In this document: positions 1-9,100 of the stretch, piece by piece
Layout of the letters: each line of letters starts with the position of its first letter
Numbering within the stretch: the stretch's first letter is position 1
From: Burkholderia lata
GTDB lineage: Bacteria > Pseudomonadota > Gammaproteobacteria > Burkholderiales > Burkholderiaceae
Direction: 5' to 3'
NCBI RefSeq assembly: GCF_000012945.1
Contig: NC_007511.1
Location: forward strand, 310,001 to 374,000
DNA length: 64,000 nucleotides
Program-made: the position numbers and the translations under genes
Notes under the pieces: model-generated
What the model saw: only the letters and a program-made list of their open reading frames with translations
Told to the model about the DNA's origin: nothing
Database searches by the model: none

Positions 1-755
1 CACTGCGTGGGCCGGGCGATCTTGAGTTCGATCCGCGTGTATTCAGGCCCCAATAGCTGCATGTTTGCAGTTTGACCGTGCTCATCCGTCATTCCGATGT
101 ACTGCTTTGCACTGGTGCTGATCCGATAGCAGATGTGTGCAAGCGGCTTCTTGTCCCCATCCCGCAAAAACAACGATTGGTTGCGCGTGCGAGCGGTCCA
201 GCGCTCGGACGTCACGAAACGTGCCGGCGCGGGTTCCCTGTCGTCGTCGCACGTAAAACGGTACGAACCGGGCCGGGGGCCGGGTGTCTCGGGTGTCAGT
301 GCAAAACTGGCGACGCCAGGTGTACCGGCCGAGTTGCAGAGACTCTGGCACCCCTCGGGCGGGCACTTGGGAACGAACTGAACCCAAAGCTGCTTCGCGT
401 CGTCGGGATCGAGCTTGCCGTTCCGGCGCGACACGATTCGCTCGCCGACATGGACGTCATCGGGCACCATGCCGAGCTGCACGAGGAATGATTTCATCTG
501 TGCGCCGCGTTGTTGAGCGAGTTGAACCGGTTGTTTTTCCCAATCGTAGGCTGTCGCTTCAATCGATGCAGCGGTGCCCTCGCGCGTCCACTCCTTGGCG
601 GTCAGGTAGTGTCTGACGACGGAGAGTCTGTCGCTGTTGTTGATTTCGACCGTATTCATCGGCAACTGCATGCTGTTGGTCAACATGATCTTGCATGCAT
701 CGGCCTGCATCGGGAATGACAGGACGGCAGTCAGTGTGGCAATGGCATGTCGCAT
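1..755 (-). CDS. Secreted protein of unknown function, 3' end outside window
   Basis: An open frame runs leftward from ATG at 755 (GGAG seven bases upstream) off the window edge, so at least 251 residues are present and the C-terminus is missing. The protein opens with a short signal-like peptide. Residues about 60-125 (alternating strand, then a helix containing LAQQRGAQMKSFLVQLG, then a GE motif) faintly recall an OmpA-type peptidoglycan-binding fold. Cysteine pairs (CPPEGC, SLC) suggest an exported, disulfide-bonded protein. The visible end, DGDKKPLAHICYRI followed by GMTDEHGQT, resembles small carrier or adaptor domains common in type VI cargo clusters. It starts 13 bases after the M35 metallopeptidase stop, so the two are one transcript. 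A role as partner, adaptor or immunity factor is inference only. Confidence 0.6.
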   Translation of the reverse strand, partial: MRHAIATLTAVLSFPMQADACKIMLTNSMQLPMNTVEINNSDRLSVVRHYLTAKEWTREGTAASIEATAYDWEKQPVQLAQQRGAQMKSFLVQLGMVPDDVHVGERIVSRRNGKLDPDDAKQLWVQFVPKCPPEGCQSLCNSAGTPGVASFALTPETPGPRPGSYRFTCDDDREPAPARFVTSERWTARTRNQSLFLRDGDKKPLAHICYRISTSAKQYIGMTDEHGQTANMQLLGPEYTRIELKIARPTQ

Positions 756-768
756 GAGTCGCTCCGAT

Positions 769-1380
769 CTAACGTGCCAGAATGAACCAGGCGATGTTGT
801 CCGCGTTGCTGATCGCCTTGTCCGGAAAACGCTTTGCGAACTGGGCGCAAGCCGAGCGCCCGTATGCTCCCGCATGATCGGCGGCACCGAATGTGTCTGC
901 AAAATGAGCGCATTCGTGAACGATCGTCAGTTGCTGCGAAGAGAGATTGCCGGCCGATCGCCGGGGCAGCGAGCAAAAGGGGAGGTTGATGGCGATGGTA
1001 TGGGTTGACGTGTCCGGACGACAGACATGTGCGACTTCAGCGTCGAGATGTTGCGTGTTCGGCAGACATCCTGTCGCGCGATCGGCCTCGGAGTCGATTC
1101 GGACGAAGTTTCTCGGGCCGAGATTCGACATCACGCTGGCAAGGGCGCCGAGTCCAAATATCAGCCGCCGTATCGTATCGAAATGTGCCGAGCCGAACCA
1201 CTCGATAACCCGCGCTTCGGTGGCTGGACTCCAGCGAACCACATCCCTTCGGCGCTGTTCGACAATCGCCACTGCCTCGTCTCGCAATTCGAGTATTTCT
1301 TTCCTGAACGCCGAATCCGTCATGTTCGGACATATTTGCGGTCCGTCGAGCGATAAGTAGCGCTCTTTCGATGCTGTCAC
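769..1380 (-). CDS. M35-family (aspzincin) metallopeptidase, possible T6SS effector
   Basis: Zinc-dependent endopeptidase of the deuterolysin / peptidyl-Lys metalloendopeptidase type. The motif HECAH (H155, E156, H159 counted from the GTG start) gives the catalytic Glu and two zinc His. GAADHAGAYG, beginning about six residues later, supplies the third ligand Asp168 and corresponds to the family GTxDxxYG signature with a small insertion. NADNIAWFI near the C-terminus is also typical. I chose GTG at 1380 because GGAGAG lies five bases upstream; ATG at 1404 or 1323 are alternatives without a clear ribosome site. No signal peptide is visible, which fits delivery by a secretion system. Proteases of this type occur as cargo in Burkholderia VgrG islands, but no VgrG is in view, so the effector role is inference. 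Confidence 0.75.
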   Translation of the reverse strand: MTASKERYLSLDGPQICPNMTDSAFRKEILELRDEAVAIVEQRRRDVVRWSPATEARVIEWFGSAHFDTIRRLIFGLGALASVMSNLGPRNFVRIDSEADRATGCLPNTQHLDAEVAHVCRPDTSTHTIAINLPFCSLPRRSAGNLSSQQLTIVHECAHFADTFGAADHAGAYGRSACAQFAKRFPDKAISNADNIAWFILAR

Positions 1381-2059
1381 GGGCACTCTCCATAGGGTCA
1401 TCATCGGGAGTACTCATGCTAGATACCGAAAGGCGACCAGCGATCCGCAAAATTGCAAGCGACGGGGCGAGCGAGTGTTGGGAAGTGTGAATGGACGGCT
1501 CGCAAGAGCACTGTTTCCTGCGGAAACGAGATGTTCGTTCGCTGGCTCGACTCCGGATATCAGCAGGGTCAGCGCCGCCTGAACACGCAAAGTGCGTTCG
1601 TTAAGCCCCGAAGGACTGCAGCGAATGTGACTTGGCCGGCGGATCCGCCGTTGTCAATCGTGGTTCCGGACCCGGGGCCGATTCGGCCGTCGAATTTCCG
1701 ACGAGTAACGTCAGTGATTGTGTCGCGGCGAAGGGCATCGCGGCCACTGCACAGAGTTTCGATGCGGTCGTGGTGTGCGCGTCGTGCACTCGAAGCAGAT
1801 ATGCACTGTCTGCCTGCCGTGCCGCTAATGACCGCATCGGCCTCGGCGGCACATCAAGGCAGACATCAATGCGCGTGCGGGGCCGAACGGAACGGCGTCC
1901 ACACCGGCGTGGTGTCGTCCCAGTGATCGAGCGGCGAAGGGAGTTGATCGTTCATCATGTGCTCCTGCAACTAACTATCTAGCTGACTGACTCGGCGAGT
2001 CGCCGACAGGGGAATCGCGACGCCGCGCACGGGGCAACCCGCTGCGCGGCGTTGCGCGT
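1381..2059. other. Sparse region, no confident long gene
   Basis: About 680 bases without a convincing long gene. Open frames on both strands lack good ribosome sites, recognisable motifs and GC-third-position bias. The block may be a degraded remnant at the border of the accessory cluster. The only element that looks translated is the 30-codon frame at 1866-1958. Confidence 0.5.
1866..1958 (-). CDS. Possible 30-residue protein or truncated gene start
   Basis: A short frame begins with two consecutive ATG codons preceded by a good ribosome site (GCAGGAGCAC). It encodes an acidic, Trp- and Pro-rich peptide (LDHWDDTTPVWTPF) ending at TGA. The strong start signal argues for translation, but the length and the lack of any family I recognise also fit the surviving 5' end of a decayed gene. 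No transmembrane segment or signal peptide is visible. Confidence 0.3.
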   Translation of the reverse strand: MMNDQLPSPLDHWDDTTPVWTPFRSAPHAH

Positions 2060-2353
2060 TTACCGGCCTCCGCCGGCGAGCTGGTTGCTTTCCGGCATCG
2101 AGCGATACGGGCCGTCTGCCAGCTCGATTCCTTGCGGATACGAATTGGCCTTGCGCAGGTAGGCGAGCGTGCCGTCCTTGCGCGCTTGCTCGACTTCCGC
2201 GCTCACTTCGGCGCGCGTGCGCGGGCCGTAGTGCTGCGAGTACCACGACGTGTTGCCGTAGTCGCCGGCATGCGGCGTACCCGAATCGGCGAAAGCCGGA
2301 GCGGACACGGCGAGCGTAAGGGCGAGGGCGGAGAGAAGATGGCGGCGGTTCAT
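2060..2353 (-). CDS. DUF4148 domain-containing small exported protein
   Basis: A 97-residue protein with a clear Sec signal peptide (MNRRHLLSALALTLAVSAPAFA). The mature part has the RAEVSAEVEQARKDG segment typical of DUF4148, a small periplasmic family expanded in Burkholderia and Ralstonia. The start at 2353 is preceded by GATAGGAGTTACGCC. Its function is unknown. It stands alone: the neighbour on the left is sparse DNA and the one on the right is the efflux regulator more than 400 bases away. Confidence 0.85.
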   Translation of the reverse strand: MNRRHLLSALALTLAVSAPAFADSGTPHAGDYGNTSWYSQHYGPRTRAEVSAEVEQARKDGTLAYLRKANSYPQGIELADGPYRSMPESNQLAGGGR

Positions 2354-2780
2354 GGCGTAACTCCTATCTTTCGGAGCTGGCGCTAGAGCTAGAGCGCTTA
2401 CTCCGGTCCCATCAAGCGGGATCTGTTCGATGCGCAACGAGGTGCGCGACAGGGTTTACTCTAGGTATCTGTTCCGTCGCGATAAATGCGGCAGACGCGA
2501 ATTGATTTGTCGTGTCAGTGGAACAATCGACATCCGTACACCTGGCAGGGTTATGCGGAAATCGCTGGAACCCGCGTGCAGCGGGCCTCGCACGGGTGCG
2601 ACGACGGCGCGCGACGACGCATGCGGGCGATTGCGTCGCCCGGCACAAAGGTTTCCTGCGGAATCGGGAAGGATCGGCTGCGCCGGGTGGGGGCGGGGGG
2701 GCGCGGAGGCGGGGTGACGCGCGGGCCCTGCAGCCCGCGCGTGAGGCTCAGATGCGCGACTCAGTCGCGCAGGTCAGACG
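2354..2780. other. Intergenic region
   Basis: About 430 bases between the DUF4148 start and the ceoR stop. It should hold the DUF4148 promoter. A run of G near 2690-2710 is the only compositional oddity. I see no credible coding sequence or strong hairpin terminator. Confidence 0.5.
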
Positions 2781-3785
2781 TTACGCGACCCACTCGTTGA
2801 TGACCGGCGTGTCGAGTACCGGTGCGCGTTCGGCTTCCTCGAACGTGCGCTTGCTGCACGTCGCGTCGAGGCTGCCCTTGCCGCTCAGCAGCGGGCAGCG
2901 GTCGAACACCTCGGCGACCCAGTCGACGAACACGCGCACCTTCGGCGACAGATGGCGGCTGTGCGGATACACCACCGAAATCGGCATCGGCAGCGGCTTG
3001 ACGCCCGGCAGCACTTCCTTGAGCCGGCCTTCGCGCAGATGCGGCAGCACCATGAAGAGCGGCGGCTGGATCAGCCCGAAGCCTTCGATCCCGCAGGTCA
3101 CGTACGCATCCGCGTCGTTCACCGACACGATGCCTTCCATCTTCATCTCGACTTCCTTGCCGTCGGTCAGGAACGTCCAGTCGATCGTACGGCCGGTGCG
3201 GCTCGAGAAGTAGTTGACTGCCTTGTGCTGGTTCAGGTCGTCGATCGTCTGCGGCTCGCCGTGGCGTTCGAGATAGTCGGGCGACGCGACCGTCACGCAT
3301 TCGAACAGGCCGACCCGGCGCGCGACGAGCGACGAGTCCTGCAGTGCGCCGACGCGGATCACGCAATCGACACCTTCCTGCAGCAGGTCGACCGGCCGGT
3401 CGGACAAACCGAGCTGCAGGTCAATGTCCGGATAGCGCGTATGAAATTCGCACAGCGACGGAATCACGAGCAGCCGCCCGATCGAACCGGGCATGTCGAT
3501 ACGCAACTTTCCGTGCGGCTTCCGGTTGTTTGCCTGGAAGCTCGCTTCGGTTTCCTCGACGTCCGCGAGGATCCGCACGCATCGTTCGTAGTACGCGGCG
3601 CCGTCCGGCGTGAGCGACAGCCGGCGCGTGGTCCGGTGCATCAGCCGCACACCGAGGAATGCTTCGAGATTCTGGATGATCGTCGTGACGGACGCTCGCG
3701 GCAAGCTGAGCGTTTCTGCTGCCTTGGTGAAGCTGCTTGTATCGACGACGCGAGTAAACACCTGCATGGCCTGAAGCCGGTCCAT
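2781..3785 (-). CDS. ceoR: LysR-type regulator of the Ceo efflux operon
   Basis: A 334-residue LysR-type regulator. The N-terminal winged helix-turn-helix (MDRLQAMQVFTRVVDTSSFT, then AAETLSLPRASVTTIIQNLE) is followed by a periplasmic-binding-protein-like sensor domain. ATG at 3785 has GGAGG five bases upstream. It is divergent from llpE-ceoA-ceoB-opcM, the arrangement described for the salicylate-responsive Ceo locus of the B. cepacia complex, equivalent to BpeT-type control of BpeEF-OprC. It probably acts from the 170-base intergenic region, where an inverted repeat is visible. The symbol rests on this gene order and the LysR family, not on alignment. Confidence 0.85.
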   Translation of the reverse strand: MDRLQAMQVFTRVVDTSSFTKAAETLSLPRASVTTIIQNLEAFLGVRLMHRTTRRLSLTPDGAAYYERCVRILADVEETEASFQANNRKPHGKLRIDMPGSIGRLLVIPSLCEFHTRYPDIDLQLGLSDRPVDLLQEGVDCVIRVGALQDSSLVARRVGLFECVTVASPDYLERHGEPQTIDDLNQHKAVNYFSSRTGRTIDWTFLTDGKEVEMKMEGIVSVNDADAYVTCGIEGFGLIQPPLFMVLPHLREGRLKEVLPGVKPLPMPISVVYPHSRHLSPKVRVFVDWVAEVFDRCPLLSGKGSLDATCSKRTFEEAERAPVLDTPVINEWVA

Positions 3786-3822
3786 CACAACCTCCGCAAT
3801 CTAATGAGCCTCCGGAACAACA

Positions 3823-3854
3823 AGGCTGCGCTACCTCGTGGGTAAACGCAGCCT
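3823..3854. promoter_or_regulatory. Inverted repeat in the ceoR-llpE intergenic region
   Basis: AGGCTGCG (3823-3830) and CGCAGCCT (3847-3854) form a perfect 8-base inverted repeat with a 16-base spacer, just upstream of the ceoR start. It could be a CeoR binding site or a hairpin in the ceoR leader. The symmetry is seen; the role is inferred. Confidence 0.45.
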
Positions 3855-3959
3855 CGGATTGTTCGGGGGCGTTGAATTGTGTTGCCGGATTATAGGCATT
3901 TATCCCAATGTCTGCCGGACCCAGAATTCGTTCCATCTCGAAATGGATGCTGCATCGTC

Positions 3960-4820
3960 ATGGACGCTTCTGAATTCAGCAAATTCCTGAAGGCCGCATT
4001 GCCGCCGCAAGCCACGGCAGGCGCGGCGCTGACGGTCACCGAAGTGGAAATTCCCGGCTACGCGCAGGACATCGTGCTGCGCCTCTACCGCCGCCCGGAC
4101 AAGACCGGGTTGCCAGTAGTGCTTTATTTCCACGGCGGCGGCTTCGTCCGCGGTTCGCTCGAAGACGCCGATTTCGCCGCGCGTTTTTTAGCAGAACGCT
4201 TACCAGCCCTCGTAGTGTCGGTCGACTATTCGCTCGCACCGGCCTTTCCTTTTCCGGCCGCGCCGGAGGATGCGTATCGCGCGGCCGTGTGGGCCGCGAC
4301 GCGTGCCCGCGCGTTCGGCGGCAACCCGAAGAAGATCGGTGTCGCGGGCCACGACGCGGGCGGCCAGCTCGCGAACTGCCTCGCGTTCATCGCACGCGAT
4401 CGCGGCGAAGTGCAGATCGTCGCGCAGGCGCTGTTCGGGCCGATGCTCGATCCGAGCATGACGCGCATCGGCGACGCCGATCGCCTCGCCTCCGACATCA
4501 CCCCGCGCGAATGCGCGGCATGTTATCGCGCGTATCTGCCGCAGGCCGCGCAACGCATGCACCCGTATGCGGCGCCGCTCGAATCGGTGCGCCTCGCGGG
4601 GCTGCCGCCGACGCTCGTCGTCACCGCGCAGAACGACGTGTTGCACGTCGAAGCGGAGAAATATGCGAGCTGCCTGATCTCGTCGGGCGTGCTCACGCAG
4701 GTGATCCGCTATCCGGACATCACGCACGCCGCGCTCGCGACGCACGAAGCCGCCTTCGAGGAAGCCGTGCGCTTCTTCCAGTGCCGCTTCCAGGCGCGCC
4801 AGCCGAACCGTTCCGAATAA
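3960..4820 (+). CDS. llpE: Lipase-like alpha/beta hydrolase of the Ceo operon
   Basis: First gene of the efflux operon, 286 residues, in the hormone-sensitive-lipase clan. The oxyanion-hole motif HGGG (H58-G61), the acid (D226 in AQNDVLH) and the base (H256 in DITHAAL) are in place. The nucleophile elbow reads GHDAGG instead of GDSAGG, so Asp132 stands where the catalytic Ser is expected. The protein therefore should not work as a normal serine esterase; it may be inactive, or use Asp as nucleophile as haloalkane dehalogenases do. ATG at 3960 aligns with the family start but lacks a strong ribosome site, and an upstream in-frame start at 3879 cannot be excluded. The gene sits 32 bases before ceoA. 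Confidence 0.85.
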   Translation: MDASEFSKFLKAALPPQATAGAALTVTEVEIPGYAQDIVLRLYRRPDKTGLPVVLYFHGGGFVRGSLEDADFAARFLAERLPALVVSVDYSLAPAFPFPAAPEDAYRAAVWAATRARAFGGNPKKIGVAGHDAGGQLANCLAFIARDRGEVQIVAQALFGPMLDPSMTRIGDADRLASDITPRECAACYRAYLPQAAQRMHPYAAPLESVRLAGLPPTLVVTAQNDVLHVEAEKYASCLISSGVLTQVIRYPDITHAALATHEAAFEEAVRFFQCRFQARQPNRSE

Positions 4821-4852
4821 CCAAAACCAATCCACGTTTACTGGAGATCCAC

Positions 4853-6070
4853 ATGGCCATCCTACGCACCTCCCGTTCCCGAATCGCGACAGCGGCGATC
4901 GTGACGCTCGCCGTCGTCGGCCTCGGAACGTTCGGCGCGATGCGCGTGAACGCAAACGCACCGGAGAAATCAGCGGCACCGCTGCCCGAAGTCGACGTCG
5001 CGACCGTCGTGCCGCAGACCGTGACCGACTGGCAGAGTTATTCGGGCCGCCTCGAAGCGGTCGAGAAAGTCGACGTGCGCCCGCAGGTGTCGGGCACGAT
5101 CGTCGCGGTGAACTTCAAGGACGGCACGCTCGTGAAGAAGGGCGACGTGCTGTTCGTGATCGACCCGCGCCCGTACCAGGCCGAAACCGATCGGGCAGCC
5201 GCGCAGCTCGCGGCCGCGCAGGCGCGCAACGGCTACGCGCAGACCGACTGGCAGCGCGCGCAGCGGCTGATCGGCGACAACGCGATCGCGAAGCGCGATT
5301 ACGACGAGAAGCAGAATGCGGCCCGCGAGGCGACGGCGAACCTGAAGGCCGCCGAAGCCGCGCTGGAAACGGCACGCATCAACCTCGGCTATACGCGGAT
5401 CACGGCGCCGGTGTCGGGCCGCGTGTCGCGTGCGGAAATCACGCTCGGCAACGTCGTGTCGGCCGGTGCATCGGCCGCGCCGCTGACGACGCTGGTGTCG
5501 GTGTCGCCGATCTACGCATCGTTCGACGCGGACGAGCAGACCTACCTGCAATACATCAACGGCGCGCGCAACGGCCGCAAGGTGCCGGTCGAGCTCGGCC
5601 TCGCGAACGAAACCGGCTACTCGCGCAGCGGCGAGATCGACTCGGTCGACAACCGGCTCGACACGTCGTCCGGCACGATCCGCGTGCGTGCGCGCTTCGA
5701 CAACGCCGATGGCGCGCTCGTCCCTGGTCTCTATGCACGCGTGAAGGTGGGCGGCAGCGCGCCGCACGAGGCGCTGCTCGTCGACGACGCGGCGATCAAC
5801 ACCGACCAGGACAAGAAGTTCGTGTTCGTCGTCGACCAGCAAGGCCGCGTGTCGTATCGCGAAGTGCAGCAGGGGATGCAGCACGGCAACCGGCGCGTGA
5901 TCGTGAGCGGGCTCTCCGCCGGCGATCGCGTGGTCGTGAACGGCACGCAGCGCGTGCGCCCCGGCGAACAGGTGAAGCCGCACATGGTCCCGATGACGGG
6001 CGGTGACGCGCCGTCCGCGCCTTTGGCGGACAACGCGAAGCCGGCCGCCCCGGCGAAGGCGGATTCGTAA
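4853..6070 (+). CDS. ceoA: RND efflux periplasmic adaptor subunit
   Basis: A 405-residue membrane fusion protein of the MexE/AcrA type linking the inner-membrane pump CeoB to the outer-membrane channel OpcM. The N-terminal hydrophobic segment (about residues 12-30) has no lipobox Cys, so it is probably membrane-anchored or cleaved rather than lipidated. Then come the lipoyl/barrel-sandwich halves (VEKVDVRPQVSGTI and ITAPVSGRVSRAEI), separated by an Ala-rich helical hairpin, and a C-terminal beta-barrel. Start ATG 4853 has GGAG upstream. It is co-transcribed with llpE and ceoB. Substrates known for this system include chloramphenicol, trimethoprim, fluoroquinolones and salicylate. Confidence 0.93.
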   Translation: MAILRTSRSRIATAAIVTLAVVGLGTFGAMRVNANAPEKSAAPLPEVDVATVVPQTVTDWQSYSGRLEAVEKVDVRPQVSGTIVAVNFKDGTLVKKGDVLFVIDPRPYQAETDRAAAQLAAAQARNGYAQTDWQRAQRLIGDNAIAKRDYDEKQNAAREATANLKAAEAALETARINLGYTRITAPVSGRVSRAEITLGNVVSAGASAAPLTTLVSVSPIYASFDADEQTYLQYINGARNGRKVPVELGLANETGYSRSGEIDSVDNRLDTSSGTIRVRARFDNADGALVPGLYARVKVGGSAPHEALLVDDAAINTDQDKKFVFVVDQQGRVSYREVQQGMQHGNRRVIVSGLSAGDRVVVNGTQRVRPGEQVKPHMVPMTGGDAPSAPLADNAKPAAPAKADS

Positions 6071-6115
6071 GCGGCTCGCCGCTTCTTATCCGCGTTCAAC
6101 CAGACAGAGCCACAC

Positions 6116-9100
6116 ATGAACATTTCAAAATTCTTTATCGACCGGCCGATCTTCGCAGGAGTCCTATCGGTGATCATCCTGCTCGGCGGGGTGATCGCGA
6201 TGTTCCTGCTGCCGATCTCCGAATATCCGGAAGTCGTGCCGCCTTCCGTGATCGTGAAGGCGCAGTACCCGGGCGCGAACCCGAAAGTGATCGCCGAGAC
6301 GGTCGCGTCGCCGCTTGAAGAGCAGATCAACGGCGTCGAGGACATGCTCTACATGCAGTCGCAGGCGAACAGCGACGGCAATATGACGATCACCGTCACG
6401 TTCAAGCTCGGCACCGATCCGGACAAGGCCACGCAGCTCGTGCAGAACCGCGTGAACCAGGCACTGCCGCGCCTGCCGGAAGACGTGCAGCGGCTCGGCA
6501 TCACGACGGTGAAAAGCTCGCCGACGCTGACGATGGTGGTCCACCTGATCTCGCCGGACGACCGCTACGACATGACCTACCTGCGCAACTACGCGCTGAT
6601 CAACGTGAAGGATCGCCTGTCGCGGATCCAGGGCGTCGGCCAGGTGCAGCTGTGGGGTTCGGGCGACTACGCGATGCGCGTGTGGCTCGATCCGCAGAAG
6701 GTCGCGCAGCGCGGGCTGTCGGCCGAGGACGTCGTGCAGGCGATCCGCGAGCAGAACGTGCAGGTCGCGGCCGGCGTGATCGGCGCATCGCCGTCGCTGC
6801 CGGGCACGCCGCTGCAGTTGTCGGTGAACGCGCGCGGCCGTCTGCAGACGGAAGACGAGTTCGGCGACATCGTGGTCAAGACGACGCCGGACGGCGGCGT
6901 CACGCACCTGCGCGACGTCGCGCGGATCAAGCTCGATGCATCCGAATACGGGCTGCGTTCGCTGCTCGACAACAAGCCGGCCGTCGCGATGGCGATCAAC
7001 CAGTCGCCGGGCGCGAACTCGCTGCAGATCTCGGACGAAGTGCGCAAGACGATGGCCGAGCTGAAGCAGGACATGCCGGCGGGCGTCGACTACAAGATCG
7101 TCTATGACCCGACGCAGTTCGTGCGTTCGTCGATCAAGGCCGTCGTGCACACGCTGCTCGAAGCGATCGCGCTGGTCGTGATCGTCGTGATTGTGTTCCT
7201 GCAGACCTGGCGCGCGTCGCTGATTCCGCTGATCGCGGTGCCGGTGTCGATCATCGGTACGTTCTCGCTGCTGCTCGCATTCGGGTATTCGATCAACGCG
7301 TTGTCATTGTTCGGGATGGTGCTCGCGATCGGGATCGTGGTCGACGATGCGATCGTGGTGGTCGAGAACGTCGAGCGGAACATCGAGAGCGGGATGAACG
7401 CACGGGCGGCGACCTACAAGGCGATGCAGGAAGTGAGCGGGCCGATCATCGCGATCGCGCTGACGCTCGTCGCCGTGTTCGTGCCGCTCGCGTTCATGTC
7501 GGGCCTGACCGGCCAGTTCTACAAGCAGTTCGCGATGACCATCGCGATCTCGACGGTGATCTCGGCGTTCAACTCGCTGACGCTGTCGCCGGCGCTGTCC
7601 GCGATCCTGCTGAAGGGCCACGGCGACAAGGAAGACTGGCTCACGCGGGTGATGAACCGCGTGCTCGGCGGCTTCTTCCGCGGCTTCAACAAGGTGTTCC
7701 ATCGCGGTGCGGAGAACTATGGCCGTGGCGTGCGCGGCGTGCTGTCGCGCAAGACGCTGATGCTGGGCGTATACCTCGTACTGGTGGGCGCGACCGTGCT
7801 CGTGTCGAAGGTCGTGCCGGGCGGCTTCGTGCCCGCGCAGGACAAGGAATACCTGATCGCGTTCGCGCAGCTGCCGAACGGTGCGTCGCTCGACCGCACC
7901 GAGAAGGTGATCCGCGACATGGGCTCGATCGCGCTGAAGCAGCCGGGCGTCGAGAGCGCGGTCGCGTTCCCGGGGCTGTCGGTGAACGGCTTCACGAACA
8001 GCTCGAGCGCGGGCATCGTGTTCGTCACGTTGAAGCCGTTCTCGGAACGGCATGGCAAGGCGTTGTCGGCCGGTGCAATTGCGGGGGCGCTGAACCAGAA
8101 GTACGGCGCGATGAAGGATTCGTTCGTCGCGGTGTTCCCGCCGCCGCCGGTGCTGGGCCTCGGTACGCTCGGCGGGTTCAAGATGCAGATCGAGGATCGC
8201 GGCGCGGTCGGCTACGCGCGGCTCGCGGATGCGACCAACGACTTCATCAAGCGTGCGCAGCAGGCGCCCGAACTCGGCCCGTTGTTCACGAGCTACCAGA
8301 TCAACGTGCCGCAGCTCAACGTCGATCTCGATCGTGTGAAGGCGAAGCAGCTCGGTGTACCGGTGACCGACGTGTTCAACACGATGCAGGTGTATCTCGG
8401 CTCGCTGTACGTGAACGACTTCAACCGCTTCGGGCGCGTGTACCAGGTGCGCGTGCAGGCCGATGCGCCGTTCCGCCAGCGCGCGGACGACATCCTGCAG
8501 TTGAAGACGCGCAACGACAAGGGCGAGATGGTGCCGCTGTCGTCGCTCGTCACGGTGACGCCGACGTTCGGCCCGGAAATGGTCGTGCGCTACAACGGCT
8601 ACACGGCGGCCGACATCAACGGCGGCCCGGCACCGGGCTTCTCGTCGGGCCAGGCGCAGGCCGCGATCGAGCGCATTGCGCATGAAACGCTGCCGCGCGG
8701 CGTGCGGTTCGAGTGGACCGACCTCACGTACCAGCAGATTCTTGCGGGCGATTCGGCGATGTATGTGTTCCCGATCAGCGTGCTGCTCGTGTTCCTCGTG
8801 CTCGCCGCGTTGTATGAAAGCCTGACGCTGCCGCTCGCGGTGATCCTGATCGTGCCGATGAGCATTCTGTCGGCGCTGACGGGCGTGTGGCTCACGCAGG
8901 GCGACAACAACATCTTCACGCAGATCGGCTTGATGGTGCTGGTGGGGCTGTCGGCGAAGAACGCGATCCTGATCGTCGAATTCGCGCGTGAACTCGAACA
9001 CGACGGCAGGACGCCGCTCGAGGCCGCGATCGAGGCGAGCCGGCTGCGGCTGCGCCCGATCCTGATGACGTCGATCGCCTTCATCATGGGCGTGGTGCCG

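Noticed and set aside
1453..1982. Overlapping plus and minus frames in the sparse left region
   Set aside because: No start signals, no motif, and no codon bias on either strand; at most a decayed gene.
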